Below are positions 16,760-24,876 of a stretch of 48,638 nt of DNA, piece after piece. This stretch comes from CAYOXX01 sp964408025 (lineage in GTDB: Bacteria; Acidobacteriota; DATKUA01). Position 1 is the first letter of the stretch, and each line of letters opens with the position of its first letter. The stretch is from the NCBI GenBank assembly GCA_964408025.1, contig CAYOXX010000014.1:1-48638 (forward strand), written 5' to 3'. Both the position numbers and the translations under genes were made by a program. The notes below the pieces were generated by a model. The model did not search any database and was not told the origin of the DNA. It worked only from the letters and a program-made list of their open reading frames with translations.

Positions 16760-17932
16760 ATGAAAAACAGTATTCTGCTTTCAGCCTTACTAATCGTCTG
16801 TCTTTCCGTCGGCGCCGGCGCCGACGAGCGGCAAGCCGAGCCGGCGGCAGAAGAACAGCCGCTTGTCTTCCTTAATTCCAATTCTGGTGCGTACGGGTGT
16901 GCGTTCAACCAAGCATATACCGCGTACGGGCGAAATCTTCGCGCAGCCGGCTTCCGTACCAATCACGGTATGTTGTGGGGATTGACCGATGAGTTTCTGG
17001 AAGGTGTGGATATCCTGATCCTGGACTCGCCGGCTTTTGCCTTGCTTGATGATGACAAAGCGGCTTTGCGAAACTTCCTGCGCGACGGCGGCGGGCTGCT
17101 CGTGATGGTCTACAACGTCTCAGTCACAGTGTCGGCGGCCACCATCCCTATTTCCGACTTGTCGAATCTGGAGAGCTTTCTGGGCGACTACGGAATAAGG
17201 TTTGGCGCCACCAAGACAGGTGGTTTTGTCGCCGACGTGCCCGCCGGCAGCCCCCTGAGTGGTCCTCTTCCCTGTAGCAAAATCGGTGCTACATATAGCA
17301 ACATGCCGCTCTCCGGCAATGAGGCTGTTGCTCCCGGAATTTTCCTCGCAAGAAAAAATCTCCAAATCGATCCCAGCAACGCCGAAGCAGCAGCCGTAAT
17401 AGGCAACGGCAGCACATTAGCCGCAATCTCTACAAGCAAGAATCTGGGGAATGGCCGCCTGGTGGTGATCGGCAACAACCAGTTATTAGAAAACATGTTC
17501 TTCCACAAATTCAATAATGACGCGTTCGGCGTGAATATCATGACCTACCTAGCCGGCGGCCCCGACCTGCGCGCGACTCTCTGCAAATTCAAGGGCCGCA
17601 ACATCAGCCCGGGCTCCATAGTCAAGCTGACCGCCAAGGCGCGCAACGACGGCAACGAGACCAGCGAGGCCACCATCGTACGCTTCGTCCTCTGCACCAC
17701 CAACACCTACGATGGCAGCCCACCCGAGGTCGTAGCCACACTGGGCAGCGTCGATCTGCCGGCGCTGGATCCCGGCAAATCCAAGAAGGTCAAGGTCATG
17801 GTCAGGATTCCCGCTACGGTGACGCCGGGCGACTACTATGTGATTGCCGTGGCCGACCCGAACGACACCAGCGGCGACATTAATACAAGCAATAACTGGA
17901 AGGCGAGCAAGAAGCAGATGACGATCAATTGA
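16760..17932 (+). CDS. Exported GATase-like plus CARDB-like domain protein (paralogue 2)
   Basis: This 390-residue paralogue of the preceding gene starts at ATG 16760 (MKNSILLSALLIVCLSVGAG), with AGGAGA 7 bases upstream. The open frame extends upstream but without sense. It has the same layout: signal peptide, acidic or Ala-rich spacer, GATase-1-like region (EFLEGVDILILDSPAFALLDDDKAAL in part) and a CARDB-like C-terminal domain. The latter closely matches paralogue 1 in blocks such as TTLCKFKGRNI versus ATLCKFKGRNI and PGDYYVIAVADP. The N-terminal half carries short insertions relative to paralogue 1. The 199-base gap between the two genes shows no further gene. Confidence 0.82.
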   Translation: MKNSILLSALLIVCLSVGAGADERQAEPAAEEQPLVFLNSNSGAYGCAFNQAYTAYGRNLRAAGFRTNHGMLWGLTDEFLEGVDILILDSPAFALLDDDKAALRNFLRDGGGLLVMVYNVSVTVSAATIPISDLSNLESFLGDYGIRFGATKTGGFVADVPAGSPLSGPLPCSKIGATYSNMPLSGNEAVAPGIFLARKNLQIDPSNAEAAAVIGNGSTLAAISTSKNLGNGRLVVIGNNQLLENMFFHKFNNDAFGVNIMTYLAGGPDLRATLCKFKGRNISPGSIVKLTAKARNDGNETSEATIVRFVLCTTNTYDGSPPEVVATLGSVDLPALDPGKSKKVKVMVRIPATVTPGDYYVIAVADPNDTSGDINTSNNWKASKKQMTIN

Positions 17933-17979
17933 TCTTCACGCAGGTGGTGGAGGTTATTCTTACAGATAGGATTAATAAA

Positions 17980-18020
17980 GCAGCCGGCGGGCGATAAGAG
18001 CCCGCCGGCTGCCTTAATTG
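17980..18020. terminator. Bidirectional intrinsic terminator
   Basis: A perfect 13-base stem (17980-17992 with 18000-18012) encloses a 7-base loop, GATAAGA. It is followed by CTTAATTGTAATTT on the plus strand and by TTTATTAATCC on the minus strand. It sits between the convergent ends of the second paralogue and the tricorn-type protease gene and can serve both. Confidence 0.8.
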
Positions 18021-18028
18021 TAATTTAT

Positions 18029-21000
18029 CTATCTCGGTTCGATCGGCTGCGGGTAGTCCTCCGGCCGCGGAACCGGGTGTTCCTCGATCAATCCCAGCAG
18101 GTGCTCGATCGCCGCATCGAGCTGGGCGTCGCGCCCCTCGTAGGTCTCCCTAGGCATGTTGCGCACCGTTATGTCGGGCAGCGCGCCGCGGCTCTCGAGC
18201 TGGCTCCCCTCCACGTCCCAGAGGCCGGTAGTGGTACGCCGAACCACGCCGTTATCAACCAACCGGTAGGGGCCGACGGCGATGACGAAGCCGAGCGTCG
18301 GGATGCCGATGACAGTTCCCAGCCCGCGCGTCTGGAAGGCGGCTGGGAAAACCTCGGCGTCGGAGTAGCTGTGTTCGTTGATGAGGACGACTACGTGACC
18401 GTAGAAGCCGTCGGAGGGGCGCATGGCGGCGTCGTAGTGCCTTGTGCGTGTCACCTGGTAGGCGCGACGCTCGAGCATGTCGATCAGTATCGGATCGATG
18501 CCGCCGCCGCCGTTGAAGCGGCAGTCGATGATCAAGCCGTCCTTGTAGCGGAACTCGCGGAAGGCCCTGTTGAATATTGCCAGCCCGCTGAAGACCATGT
18601 CGGGCAGGTGGACGTAGCCGATCCTGCCGCCGCCGGCCCGCTCGACCAGCTCGCGGTTGCCGTCGAGCCAGCGCTTGTAGCGCAGCGGTGATTCGTCGGT
18701 GAGCGGCCTGATGCGGGTTTCTATCGCCCCCTCCAGCGTGGGCTCCGAATTGGTGGTCAGCGTGATATGGCCGTTGTCGCGTCCGACGAGGTGGCGCAGG
18801 TAGTTGTCGTCGGCCACAACATCGCGGCCGTCGATCCGGAGCAGGTAGTCCCCCTCCTCGATCTCAACGTACTCGGCGTCGAGCGGGCTGCGGAAGCGCG
18901 GCTCCGTGTTGTCGCCGCGGTAGATGGTAGTGAAGCGGTAGTAGCCGGCCTCGAAGTCGGGCTCCAGCTCGGCGCCGAGCAGTGCCACGTTCACCGTCGG
19001 CACATCCTCGACGTCGGGGTTGCCGCGGGCGCCCTGGTGGCTGGCGTTCAGCTCGCCGACCAGTTCCGAGAGAAGCAGGCTGAGCCCCTGCCGCGTCGCC
19101 ACGTGGGGGAGTAATTCAGCGTAGAAGTCACCGATCGCCCCCCAGTCGACGCCGTGGTAGTCCTCGTCGTAGAACCAGTCGCGAATCATGCGCCAAGCCT
19201 CGGCATATATCTGCCGCCACTCGGCGCGGCGGTCCAGACGCATGCGCACGGCGGCCGTGCTTACCTTGCCCTGGCCCGGCTTGGCCGGCGCGCCAGCCGG
19301 GATGATGCCGATGCCGCGGCCGTCGTAGTAGAGGATCTTGTTGCCGCGGGCGTTGACTTCGAACGAGGTTACGCTCGGCAGAACCGTGGCTGTCTCCCGA
19401 TCCGCGAACGACCAGGCCACCAGCTTGCCGCCGGGCCGGAATCCGGCATCGGGGGCCCTCTCGATGTAGAAGAGGTGGCTCGCGGTGGCCGCCAGCGAGT
19501 AGTATTCGCCCGGGTCAATCGGCAGGCGGCGCACCCGCGCGGCCATGCCGGCTAGCTCGACGGCCGTTCCGCCACCTTCCTCATCGGACTCGGCAGCCCT
19601 GTCTTCGCCCTCTTCCCCGGCCACAGGCTCCTCGTCCTCATCCGCCACGAAAGGCTCCGCTTCCTCGGGCACGAGGCCGACAGCCATCACGGTCGTCTGC
19701 GGCGTGATGCTGTAGCGGGAGCCGCCCCAGGCCCTGCCGTGCGAAAGCCAGTAGAGGTAATTGCCCTCGGGATCGAAGGCGACGTGGCTCTCGCGGGCGT
19801 CGCCGCCGGTCACCGGTGTGGCCTCCCCGCTCTCCAGGCTGTAGAGCATCACCCGGGAGTAGCCGTTCGGCAGCGGCTCGACGTAGGCTATCCAGTCGCT
19901 GTCGGGCGACCAGGCGTAGTCGTCGATGCTGCCGTAGCGGGAGCCGGCAATCCTCTCCAGCGTCCCGATCGATGCGCCTCGCCCCGACTCCGCGTCCTCA
20001 TTACCCTCCAGGTCGAGCAGCACCATGTCGTGATCGTGGGTGTTAAAAAGGAGTTTTTGGCTGTCGGGCGACCAGAAGAGTCCGAACTTGAAGCCGCCCG
20101 AGTCGGTTCGCCTCGCCGGCTCGCCGGTTCCCATCTGGTCGATGGTATAGACCTCATACTCCCCGCCGGCGTCTGAGACGTAGGCGATCGTCCGGCCGTC
20201 GGGCGACCAGGCGGGATCGCGGTCGCGCGCGCCGGAGCTGTTGGTCAGGTTGCGGGTCTCGCCGTTCTCGGCGGGAAGGCTGAAGATCTCGCCGCGCGCC
20301 TCGACGGCGACCCGCACTCCGCTGGGGCTGATCGTGGCATCGACGAAGTAGTCGTCGAAGGGATTTATCCACTCGAACATCGGGCGGTTGTGGTCGGCGA
20401 GGATCTGCACGTTGACCTCGCTGCTGACGCCGCTGGCGATGTCGAGCAACCATAGCCGGCCCCCCCACTCGTAGACGATCTTCTCGCGGTTGCTGCCGAT
20501 GGCCGGCCACTGGACGCCGTCGGTCTCGTGCCCGGTGATTCTGGCGATCTCACTCGTCTCGAGGTCCAGCGCGTAGATGTTGGCAACGCCCTCGCGCTCG
20601 CTGACGAAGTAGACCTTGCCGTCGGCACCCCACATGGGCCAGCTGTCGTTGCCCTCCCAGTCGGTAAGCTGCTCGAACTCGCCGCCGGCCCGCTCGAGGA
20701 GCCAGACGTCGGTGTTGGCGCTGCCGCGGTAGCGCTTCCACCACCAGTAGCGGTAGCCGTGGCGGTTAAGCACCAGCCGCGAGCCGTCGGGGCTGTAGCT
20801 GGCCGAGCCGGCCTGGTCGACGGGCAGCTCGACCGGCGCGCCACCCTCGATTCCGACTTCGAAGAAGTGATCGAAGAAACGGACGGGCGAGCTCCTGCGG
20901 CTGGTGAATAGAATCCTGCCGCCGTCGGGCGACCACTCGACCACCGAGTTGTCCTCGGGGTGGAAGGTAAGCTGCCTCGGTTCGCCCCCCAGGGACGGGA

Positions 21001-21274
21001 TTATGTAGACGTTCGTGTCGCCGTTATACTGGCCGTTGAAGGCGATCCACTGCCCGTCCGGGCTGAACCTCGCCATCTCTTCGACGCCGTCGAAAACGGT
21101 CAGTCTCCTTGCCAGACCGCCCTCTCCCGAGACAACCCAGAGGTCGTTCTGGTAGGTGAAGACGATCATGCCGTCGGCGTAGTCGGGGTAGCGCATCAGG
21201 CGAGCCTCGTCGGCGCCGAATGCCAAAGCGGCGGTGAGCAATAAAGACAAAGATAATGCGAACGCTGCTCTCAT
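18029..21274 (-). CDS. Exported tricorn-type S41 protease with PD40 propellers
   Basis: This is an exported homologue of tricorn protease, 1081 residues long. After a signal peptide (AFALSLSLLLTAALAFGA) comes a long N-terminal half of PD40/TolB-like propeller repeats with many SPDG turns. An acidic linker near residues 590-630 follows (EDEEPVAGEEGEDRAAESDE), then a PDZ-like segment (EEGDYLLRIDGRDV) and the C-terminal S41 peptidase core. The nucleophile should be S971 in NEHSYSDAEVF, aligned with the SASE motif of CtpA-type proteases. ATG 21274 is preferred because GGGAGG lies 6 bases upstream and the signal peptide starts there. It probably degrades peptides in the periplasm. Confidence 0.92.
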   Translation of the reverse strand: MRAAFALSLSLLLTAALAFGADEARLMRYPDYADGMIVFTYQNDLWVVSGEGGLARRLTVFDGVEEMARFSPDGQWIAFNGQYNGDTNVYIIPSLGGEPRQLTFHPEDNSVVEWSPDGGRILFTSRRSSPVRFFDHFFEVGIEGGAPVELPVDQAGSASYSPDGSRLVLNRHGYRYWWWKRYRGSANTDVWLLERAGGEFEQLTDWEGNDSWPMWGADGKVYFVSEREGVANIYALDLETSEIARITGHETDGVQWPAIGSNREKIVYEWGGRLWLLDIASGVSSEVNVQILADHNRPMFEWINPFDDYFVDATISPSGVRVAVEARGEIFSLPAENGETRNLTNSSGARDRDPAWSPDGRTIAYVSDAGGEYEVYTIDQMGTGEPARRTDSGGFKFGLFWSPDSQKLLFNTHDHDMVLLDLEGNEDAESGRGASIGTLERIAGSRYGSIDDYAWSPDSDWIAYVEPLPNGYSRVMLYSLESGEATPVTGGDARESHVAFDPEGNYLYWLSHGRAWGGSRYSITPQTTVMAVGLVPEEAEPFVADEDEEPVAGEEGEDRAAESDEEGGGTAVELAGMAARVRRLPIDPGEYYSLAATASHLFYIERAPDAGFRPGGKLVAWSFADRETATVLPSVTSFEVNARGNKILYYDGRGIGIIPAGAPAKPGQGKVSTAAVRMRLDRRAEWRQIYAEAWRMIRDWFYDEDYHGVDWGAIGDFYAELLPHVATRQGLSLLLSELVGELNASHQGARGNPDVEDVPTVNVALLGAELEPDFEAGYYRFTTIYRGDNTEPRFRSPLDAEYVEIEEGDYLLRIDGRDVVADDNYLRHLVGRDNGHITLTTNSEPTLEGAIETRIRPLTDESPLRYKRWLDGNRELVERAGGGRIGYVHLPDMVFSGLAIFNRAFREFRYKDGLIIDCRFNGGGGIDPILIDMLERRAYQVTRTRHYDAAMRPSDGFYGHVVVLINEHSYSDAEVFPAAFQTRGLGTVIGIPTLGFVIAVGPYRLVDNGVVRRTTTGLWDVEGSQLESRGALPDITVRNMPRETYEGRDAQLDAAIEHLLGLIEEHPVPRPEDYPQPIEPR

Positions 21275-21485
21275 GGATTTCCTCCCTCTTGTCCCGAAAT
21301 TGTTCTTGAATTGCACCTCAGGCCGCGGAAGCTGACAGCGGAATCCGGCTCCTATCAATTGATGCGGCTCCGCGTGGCCACGCGAACAATATTTGATAGA
21401 CAAGAATAATCCACTATATGCCGACCCACAAGGCACAATCCGGGCGACCGGACGGGCGCATGCATCTTAGGGCTCGGTGAAAATA

Positions 21486-21556
21486 GAACAGGCACCTCCT
21501 TGCCATGTTGCATCCTGATACTATTAAAGGACTTAGTGTAAATCAGGAGCCTGTCC
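21486..21556. repeat. Short palindromic element, copy 1
   Basis: This lies in the 444-base gap between the protease and DUF1858 genes. The ends are inverted repeats: GAACAGGCACCT at 21486-21497, and the reverse complement of 21546-21557, differing at two positions. An inner stem pairs TCCTGAT (21513-21519) with ATCAGGA (21542-21548). CATCCTG, five bases, then ATTAAAGGACTTA recur in the copy at 27398-27462. The GGCACCT/GCCTGTCC ends look like REP-type sequences. Outside this element and the regulator site below, the gap shows nothing. Confidence 0.55.
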
Positions 21557-21575
21557 CGTTCCCCCTTAGCCCGAA

Positions 21576-21589
21576 TTGACTTCGGTCAA
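21576..21589. promoter_or_regulatory. Predicted Crp/Fnr-family operator (TTGAC-N4-GTCAA)
   Basis: TTGACTTCGGTCAA is a perfect palindrome of the FNR/DNR/NnrR type. Its centre is 21582.5. A -10-like TATGTT at 21612-21617 predicts a start near 21624, which places the site at -41.5, the standard position for class II activation by this family. The regulator encoded at 23653-24345 has a matching recognition helix. The core is also a UUCG hairpin, so a folding role is the alternative. Confidence 0.6.
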
Positions 21590-21611
21590 TCCAAGCCGAC
21601 GAGACAAGGAA

Positions 21612-21617
21612 TATGTT
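21612..21617 (+). promoter_or_regulatory. Predicted -10 element of the respiratory module
   Basis: TATGTT lies 22 bases after the palindromic operator and about 102 bases before the DUF1858 start. There is no good -35, as expected for an activator-dependent promoter. Confidence 0.4.
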
Positions 21618-21718
21618 TGAGTCGGTGGGGCGCTGAGCGTCATCGGCTTCGTCATCTTCATGGTCATAATCTTTCGCGGCCTGGTGCCGGCACAACACAG
21701 TTGAGAAAGGATGATACA

Positions 21719-21994
21719 ATGTCTGAAATCACCAAAGACACACTGATCGGCGAGGTGCTCAAGAGCAAGAAAGGCGCGGACGAGGTGATCCGCCGCCACC
21801 TCGGCAACGGATGCTTCACCTGCCCCGCTGTAGCCACAGAGCCGCTCAGAATGGGAGCCGTCATGCACGGCGCCGACCTCGACGCGATCCTGGCGGAGCT
21901 GAACGCGCTGCCCGACGGCAGCAGCGACGTGCGCATCGGCCCCCCGGAGAATGAACGGAAACCGCTCCTCTCGCTGATCTTCGGCAAGAAATAG
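21719..21994 (+). CDS. DUF1858 / hybrid-cluster-protein-associated redox disulfide protein
   Basis: This 91-residue cytosolic protein has a DUF1858 domain (TKDTLIGEVLKSKKGADEVI). The CxxC pair in GCFTCP near residues 31-36 marks the subgroup called hybrid-cluster-protein-associated redox disulfide. Such genes often travel with hcp and other nitrosative-stress genes. ATG 21719 is chosen because AAAGG precedes it by about 8 bases and the domain starts there. It is the first gene after the predicted Crp/Fnr-dependent promoter and stands 153 bases before the octaheme cytochrome gene, probably in one transcript. The molecular role is unknown. Confidence 0.88.
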   Translation: MSEITKDTLIGEVLKSKKGADEVIRRHLGNGCFTCPAVATEPLRMGAVMHGADLDAILAELNALPDGSSDVRIGPPENERKPLLSLIFGKK

Positions 21995-22000
21995 GATCGC

Positions 22001-22093
22001 ATGGAAACCGTTGGGGCGTTCGACGCCGCCCTGCCCGGAGTGGATGTCGAGGACGCGGATTTCATGTACCTGCAGACGACAGTGCGGTTCTGA
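22001..22093 (+). CDS. Possible 30-residue ORF
   Basis: A short frame (METVGAFDAALPGVDVEDAD at its start, ending LQTTVRF) fills most of the gap between the DUF1858 and octaheme genes. No ribosome site is clear and I recognise no family. It may be a chance frame or the remnant C-terminus of a lost gene. Confidence 0.2.
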   Translation: METVGAFDAALPGVDVEDADFMYLQTTVRF

Positions 22094-22147
22094 AATCGGG
22101 CCGCAACATGGTTTAGTATTGGCGGCACTGTTGATGGAGGAGCGATC

Positions 22148-23470
22148 ATGAATCCAAGACTTCTAAGCGCGGCCGGCCTAGCCGCCCTGGCGGCTGCGCT
22201 GGTCGCCTTCGGCGAGCCCCCTGAGGCGGGGCTTGCGACGGCGGCGCGGATTGGGGGGCAGGACTGCATCGCCTGCCACCAGGTCGAGGGGATCGCGCCG
22301 ACGCAGATCGCGGAGTACCGCAACAGCCGTCACTATGCCGAAGGCGTCGGGTGCGTCGACTGCCACTGGGCCGGCGCCGACGACCCCGACGCATTCGAGC
22401 ACTACGGCTCGACCATAGCGATCATCGTCAGCCCCAGGGACTGCGGTGAGTGCCACGCGCGCGAGGCGAGCGAGTTCGGCACCAGCCACCACGCCCAGGC
22501 CGGTCGCATCCTCGGGAGCCTCGACAACGTCCTGGGCGAAGTGGTCGAGGGGATACCGGCGGCCACCAGCGGCTGCCGGCAGTGCCACGGCTCGCGGGTG
22601 CGGGTGCTGGAGAACGGCCGCCTCGATCCGACCACCTGGCCGAACACCGGCATCGGACGCATCAATACCGACGGCAGCGAAGGGAGCTGCACTGCCTGCC
22701 ACAGCCGCCACCGCTTCAGCGTGGCGGTGGCCCGCCGACCCGAGAGCTGCGGCAGGTGCCACCTCGGCCCCGACCACCCGCAGAAGGAGGTCTACGACGA
22801 GAGCAAGCACGGCATCGCCTTCTACCGGGCCGTAGACGAGATGAACCTCGACAGCCTCGAGTGGGTCCTCGGGCGCGACTACACCGCCGCGCCGACCTGC
22901 GCCACCTGCCACATGAGCGCCACCCCGGAGCTGCCGGTCAGCCACGACATCGGCGAGCGCATAAGCTGGACACTGCGCCCGGCGATCTCCAGGCGGCTGG
23001 AGAACTGGGAGGAGCGCCGCGGCCGCATGCAGCAGGTCTGCGCCCAGTGCCACAGCCCCGCTTACGTGCGAGCGTTCTACACACAGTTCGACGCTGCCGT
23101 CGAGCTCTACAACTCCAAGTTTGCTGAGCCGGCCACAGCCATCATGGGACGGCTTCGCGAAGCCGAGGCAATCACGCCGACGCCGTTCGACGACGAGATC
23201 GAGTGGACCTACTTCTTCCTCTGGCACCACGAGGGGCGCAGGGCGCGCCACGGCGCCTCGATGATGGGACCCGACTACACCCAGTGGCACGGCTTCTACG
23301 AGGTCGCGCACCGCTTCTACATCGAGTTCGTCCCCGAGGCGGAGCACCTGCTGCCCGGCGTCACCGAGGAGTTTCTCTCCAGCGAGGATCACCGCTGGTT
23401 CCGCGAGGGGCTCAGCGAGGAGGACCGTCGCAGGATCGAGGAGTTCTATAGGCGGCGCTACCAGCAGTGA
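22148..23470 (+). CDS. Octaheme cytochrome c of the hydroxylamine oxidoreductase (HAO) superfamily
   Basis: This exported 440-residue cytochrome has a short signal peptide (LAALAAALVAFG) and eight CxxCH heme motifs starting at residues 40, 69, 99, 143, 181, 201, 251 and 298. Eight motifs, the motif spacing and a heme-free helical C-terminal region of about 140 residues (SPAYVRAFYTQFDAAVELYN, then WTYFFLWHHEG and DYTQWHGFYEV) fit HAO-like octaheme proteins. These oxidise hydroxylamine or hydrazine, or reduce nitrite, NO or hydroxylamine. Whether the HAO cross-linking tyrosine is kept (candidates Y377, Y384) needs alignment. GGAGG precedes the ATG. It has no membrane anchor, so it is probably a periplasmic partner of the Rieske/cytochrome b system downstream. 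Confidence 0.85.
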   Translation: MNPRLLSAAGLAALAAALVAFGEPPEAGLATAARIGGQDCIACHQVEGIAPTQIAEYRNSRHYAEGVGCVDCHWAGADDPDAFEHYGSTIAIIVSPRDCGECHAREASEFGTSHHAQAGRILGSLDNVLGEVVEGIPAATSGCRQCHGSRVRVLENGRLDPTTWPNTGIGRINTDGSEGSCTACHSRHRFSVAVARRPESCGRCHLGPDHPQKEVYDESKHGIAFYRAVDEMNLDSLEWVLGRDYTAAPTCATCHMSATPELPVSHDIGERISWTLRPAISRRLENWEERRGRMQQVCAQCHSPAYVRAFYTQFDAAVELYNSKFAEPATAIMGRLREAEAITPTPFDDEIEWTYFFLWHHEGRRARHGASMMGPDYTQWHGFYEVAHRFYIEFVPEAEHLLPGVTEEFLSSEDHRWFREGLSEEDRRRIEEFYRRRYQQ

Positions 23471-23498
23471 GTCGGGAGGCGGCTCGCCGGCAAGCCGT

Positions 23499-23546
23499 GT
23501 AGCGACCGGCTTCAGCCGGTCTGGACGCCCTGAAGGGCGTCGCTAA
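23499..23546. repeat. REP-like two-hairpin element
   Basis: Outer arms TAGCGA (23500-23505) and TCGCTA (23540-23545) enclose two hairpins: GACCGGC-TTCA-GCCGGTC (23504-23521) and ACGCCC-TGAA-GGGCGT (23525-23540). It lies between the octaheme and regulator genes. The three-way shape and UUCA/UGAA loops are typical of dispersed intergenic REP sequences; it might also damp read-through. Confidence 0.6.
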
Positions 23547-23652
23547 ATCTATTTCGGCGTTCCTGCAACATATAGACAAACCAGCGGAAAAGGTGGGTCG
23601 GAATCGCATAATTGTGGAGTGCTCCGCGCCACCAGGTGGTATCATTCTCGCC

Positions 23653-24345
23653 ATGATTCGAGACCTGCTGGATGCCCTACGCGCCACCCCTCTGCTCGCC
23701 GGCCTCAGCGAAGAGGAGCTGGAGCGGCTGGCCGGCGGCTGCTCAGTCCGCCCGCTGGACCGGCGCGAGACGCTCTTCCTCGAGGGAGACCCGGTGGCCG
23801 GCTTCTACCTGGTGCTGAGCGGCCTGGTGAAAATCTACAAGCTCTCCGTGAGCGGCAAGGAGCAGGTGCTGCACCTGGCCGCACCGGGGCAGACATTCGC
23901 CGAGGCGGCGATCTTCGGCTTCGCGGCCTACCCGGCCGGCGCCGAGGCGGTCGAGCCGTCGGAGGTCCTGTTCGTCCCCCGCGAGCGCTTCACGGTCCTC
24001 CTGGACGAGTGCCCCGACCTCTGTCGGCGGATGCTGGGGGCGCTGGCGGTATGGCTGCGGCGGATGACCGACATCATCTCCTCGCTGGCCTTCAAGGACG
24101 TCGAGGCGCGGGTGGCGGCCTACCTGCTCGAGCTCTGCCGGAGCAGTCACGGCAAGCTTGAACCGGGGATTGAAATCGAACTCGGAATCGAGAAGTCGCT
24201 GCTGGCATCCTACATGGGCACGATCCCCGAAACCCTCTCCCGCGCCCTGCGTCGCCTGCAGGATAAGGAGTTGATAGAAGTGAAGGGGAATCGGATCGCG
24301 GTCCGCAACCCCGATTCGCTACTCGACATCCTCGAACCGGAATAG
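23653..24345 (+). CDS. Crp/Fnr-family transcriptional regulator
   Basis: This is a 230-residue regulator. An N-terminal cyclic-nucleotide-binding-type beta-barrel (about residues 10-120, FLEGDPVAGFYLVLSGLVKI) and a long dimer helix lead to a C-terminal winged HTH. The recognition helix reads TIPETLSRALRRL; the E..SR pattern is that of FNR and predicts a TTGA-type half-site. The cysteine set of FNR's iron-sulfur cluster is absent, so a DNR/NnrR- or HcpR-like, heme- or NO-dependent mode is more likely than direct oxygen sensing. ATG 23653 is used; the ribosome site is weak. Its location inside the cytochrome module and the palindrome at 21576 suggest that it controls this module. Confidence 0.9.
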   Translation: MIRDLLDALRATPLLAGLSEEELERLAGGCSVRPLDRRETLFLEGDPVAGFYLVLSGLVKIYKLSVSGKEQVLHLAAPGQTFAEAAIFGFAAYPAGAEAVEPSEVLFVPRERFTVLLDECPDLCRRMLGALAVWLRRMTDIISSLAFKDVEARVAAYLLELCRSSHGKLEPGIEIELGIEKSLLASYMGTIPETLSRALRRLQDKELIEVKGNRIAVRNPDSLLDILEPE

Positions 24346-24421
24346 CCTGCGTCTTGCGCTCGCCGCGGCCGGCCGAACCTGGAGCCCTGAGAGCGGGGAG
24401 CGCCGGCAGCAAGGAGTGGAC

Positions 24422-24874
24422 ATGCCTGCTGAGAAGACCTCGCGGAGAACGGCCCTCAACCTGCTGCTCGGCCTGGGCGGGCTGGCGACGGTGGGATCGA
24501 TTGCCTTCCCGGTCGTCTCCTTCCTGAAACCACCGCGCCGGGCCGAGCACTCGCGCTTCAGCGTCACTCTCGAGCGCAGATTCAGCGAGCTGCAGCCCGG
24601 CGACTGGTTCATCTTCCGCTTCGGCAACAAGCCGGGCCTGGCCATCTGCGTCGAGGAGGGCGGAGAGAAGCGGCTGCTGGCCTACAGCGCCGTCTGTACG
24701 CACCTGGAGTGCGTCGTCGAGTTCCAGCCCGGGAGCAACACGATCTTCTGTCCCTGCCACAACGGCCGCTTCGACCTGCACGGCAACAACATCGCCGGCC
24801 CACCACCGCGCCCGCTCGAGCGGTTCAACGTCCAGGTGGTCGACGACACGATAAAGATCGTCAAGGAGGGATGA
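24422..24874 (+). CDS. Rieske iron-sulfur protein of a quinol:cytochrome c oxidoreductase
   Basis: This is a 150-residue membrane-tethered Rieske protein. A twin-arginine N-terminus (TSRRTALNLLLGLGG) and one transmembrane segment (about 12-36) precede the [2Fe-2S] domain. The ligands are C92 and H94 (CTHLEC) and C110 and H113 (CPCH), with the disulfide pair C97-C112. The start is ATG 24422, with AAGGAG 5 bases upstream. Its TGA overlaps an upstream ATG of the cytochrome b frame. It passes electrons from quinol to a cytochrome c, here probably the nine-heme protein encoded two genes on. Confidence 0.95.
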   Translation: MPAEKTSRRTALNLLLGLGGLATVGSIAFPVVSFLKPPRRAEHSRFSVTLERRFSELQPGDWFIFRFGNKPGLAICVEEGGEKRLLAYSAVCTHLECVVEFQPGSNTIFCPCHNGRFDLHGNNIAGPPPRPLERFNVQVVDDTIKIVKEG

Positions 24875-24876
24875 CC

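Noticed and set aside
23499..23546. A CRISPR repeat unit
   Set aside because: There is a single copy with no spacer-repeat array; the hairpins fit a REP-like element. No CRISPR array was seen anywhere in the window.
24871..24876. ATG 24871 as start of cytochrome b
   Set aside because: The AAGGAGG lies only one base from it, too close for initiation, and 7 bases from ATG 24877, which is optimal.
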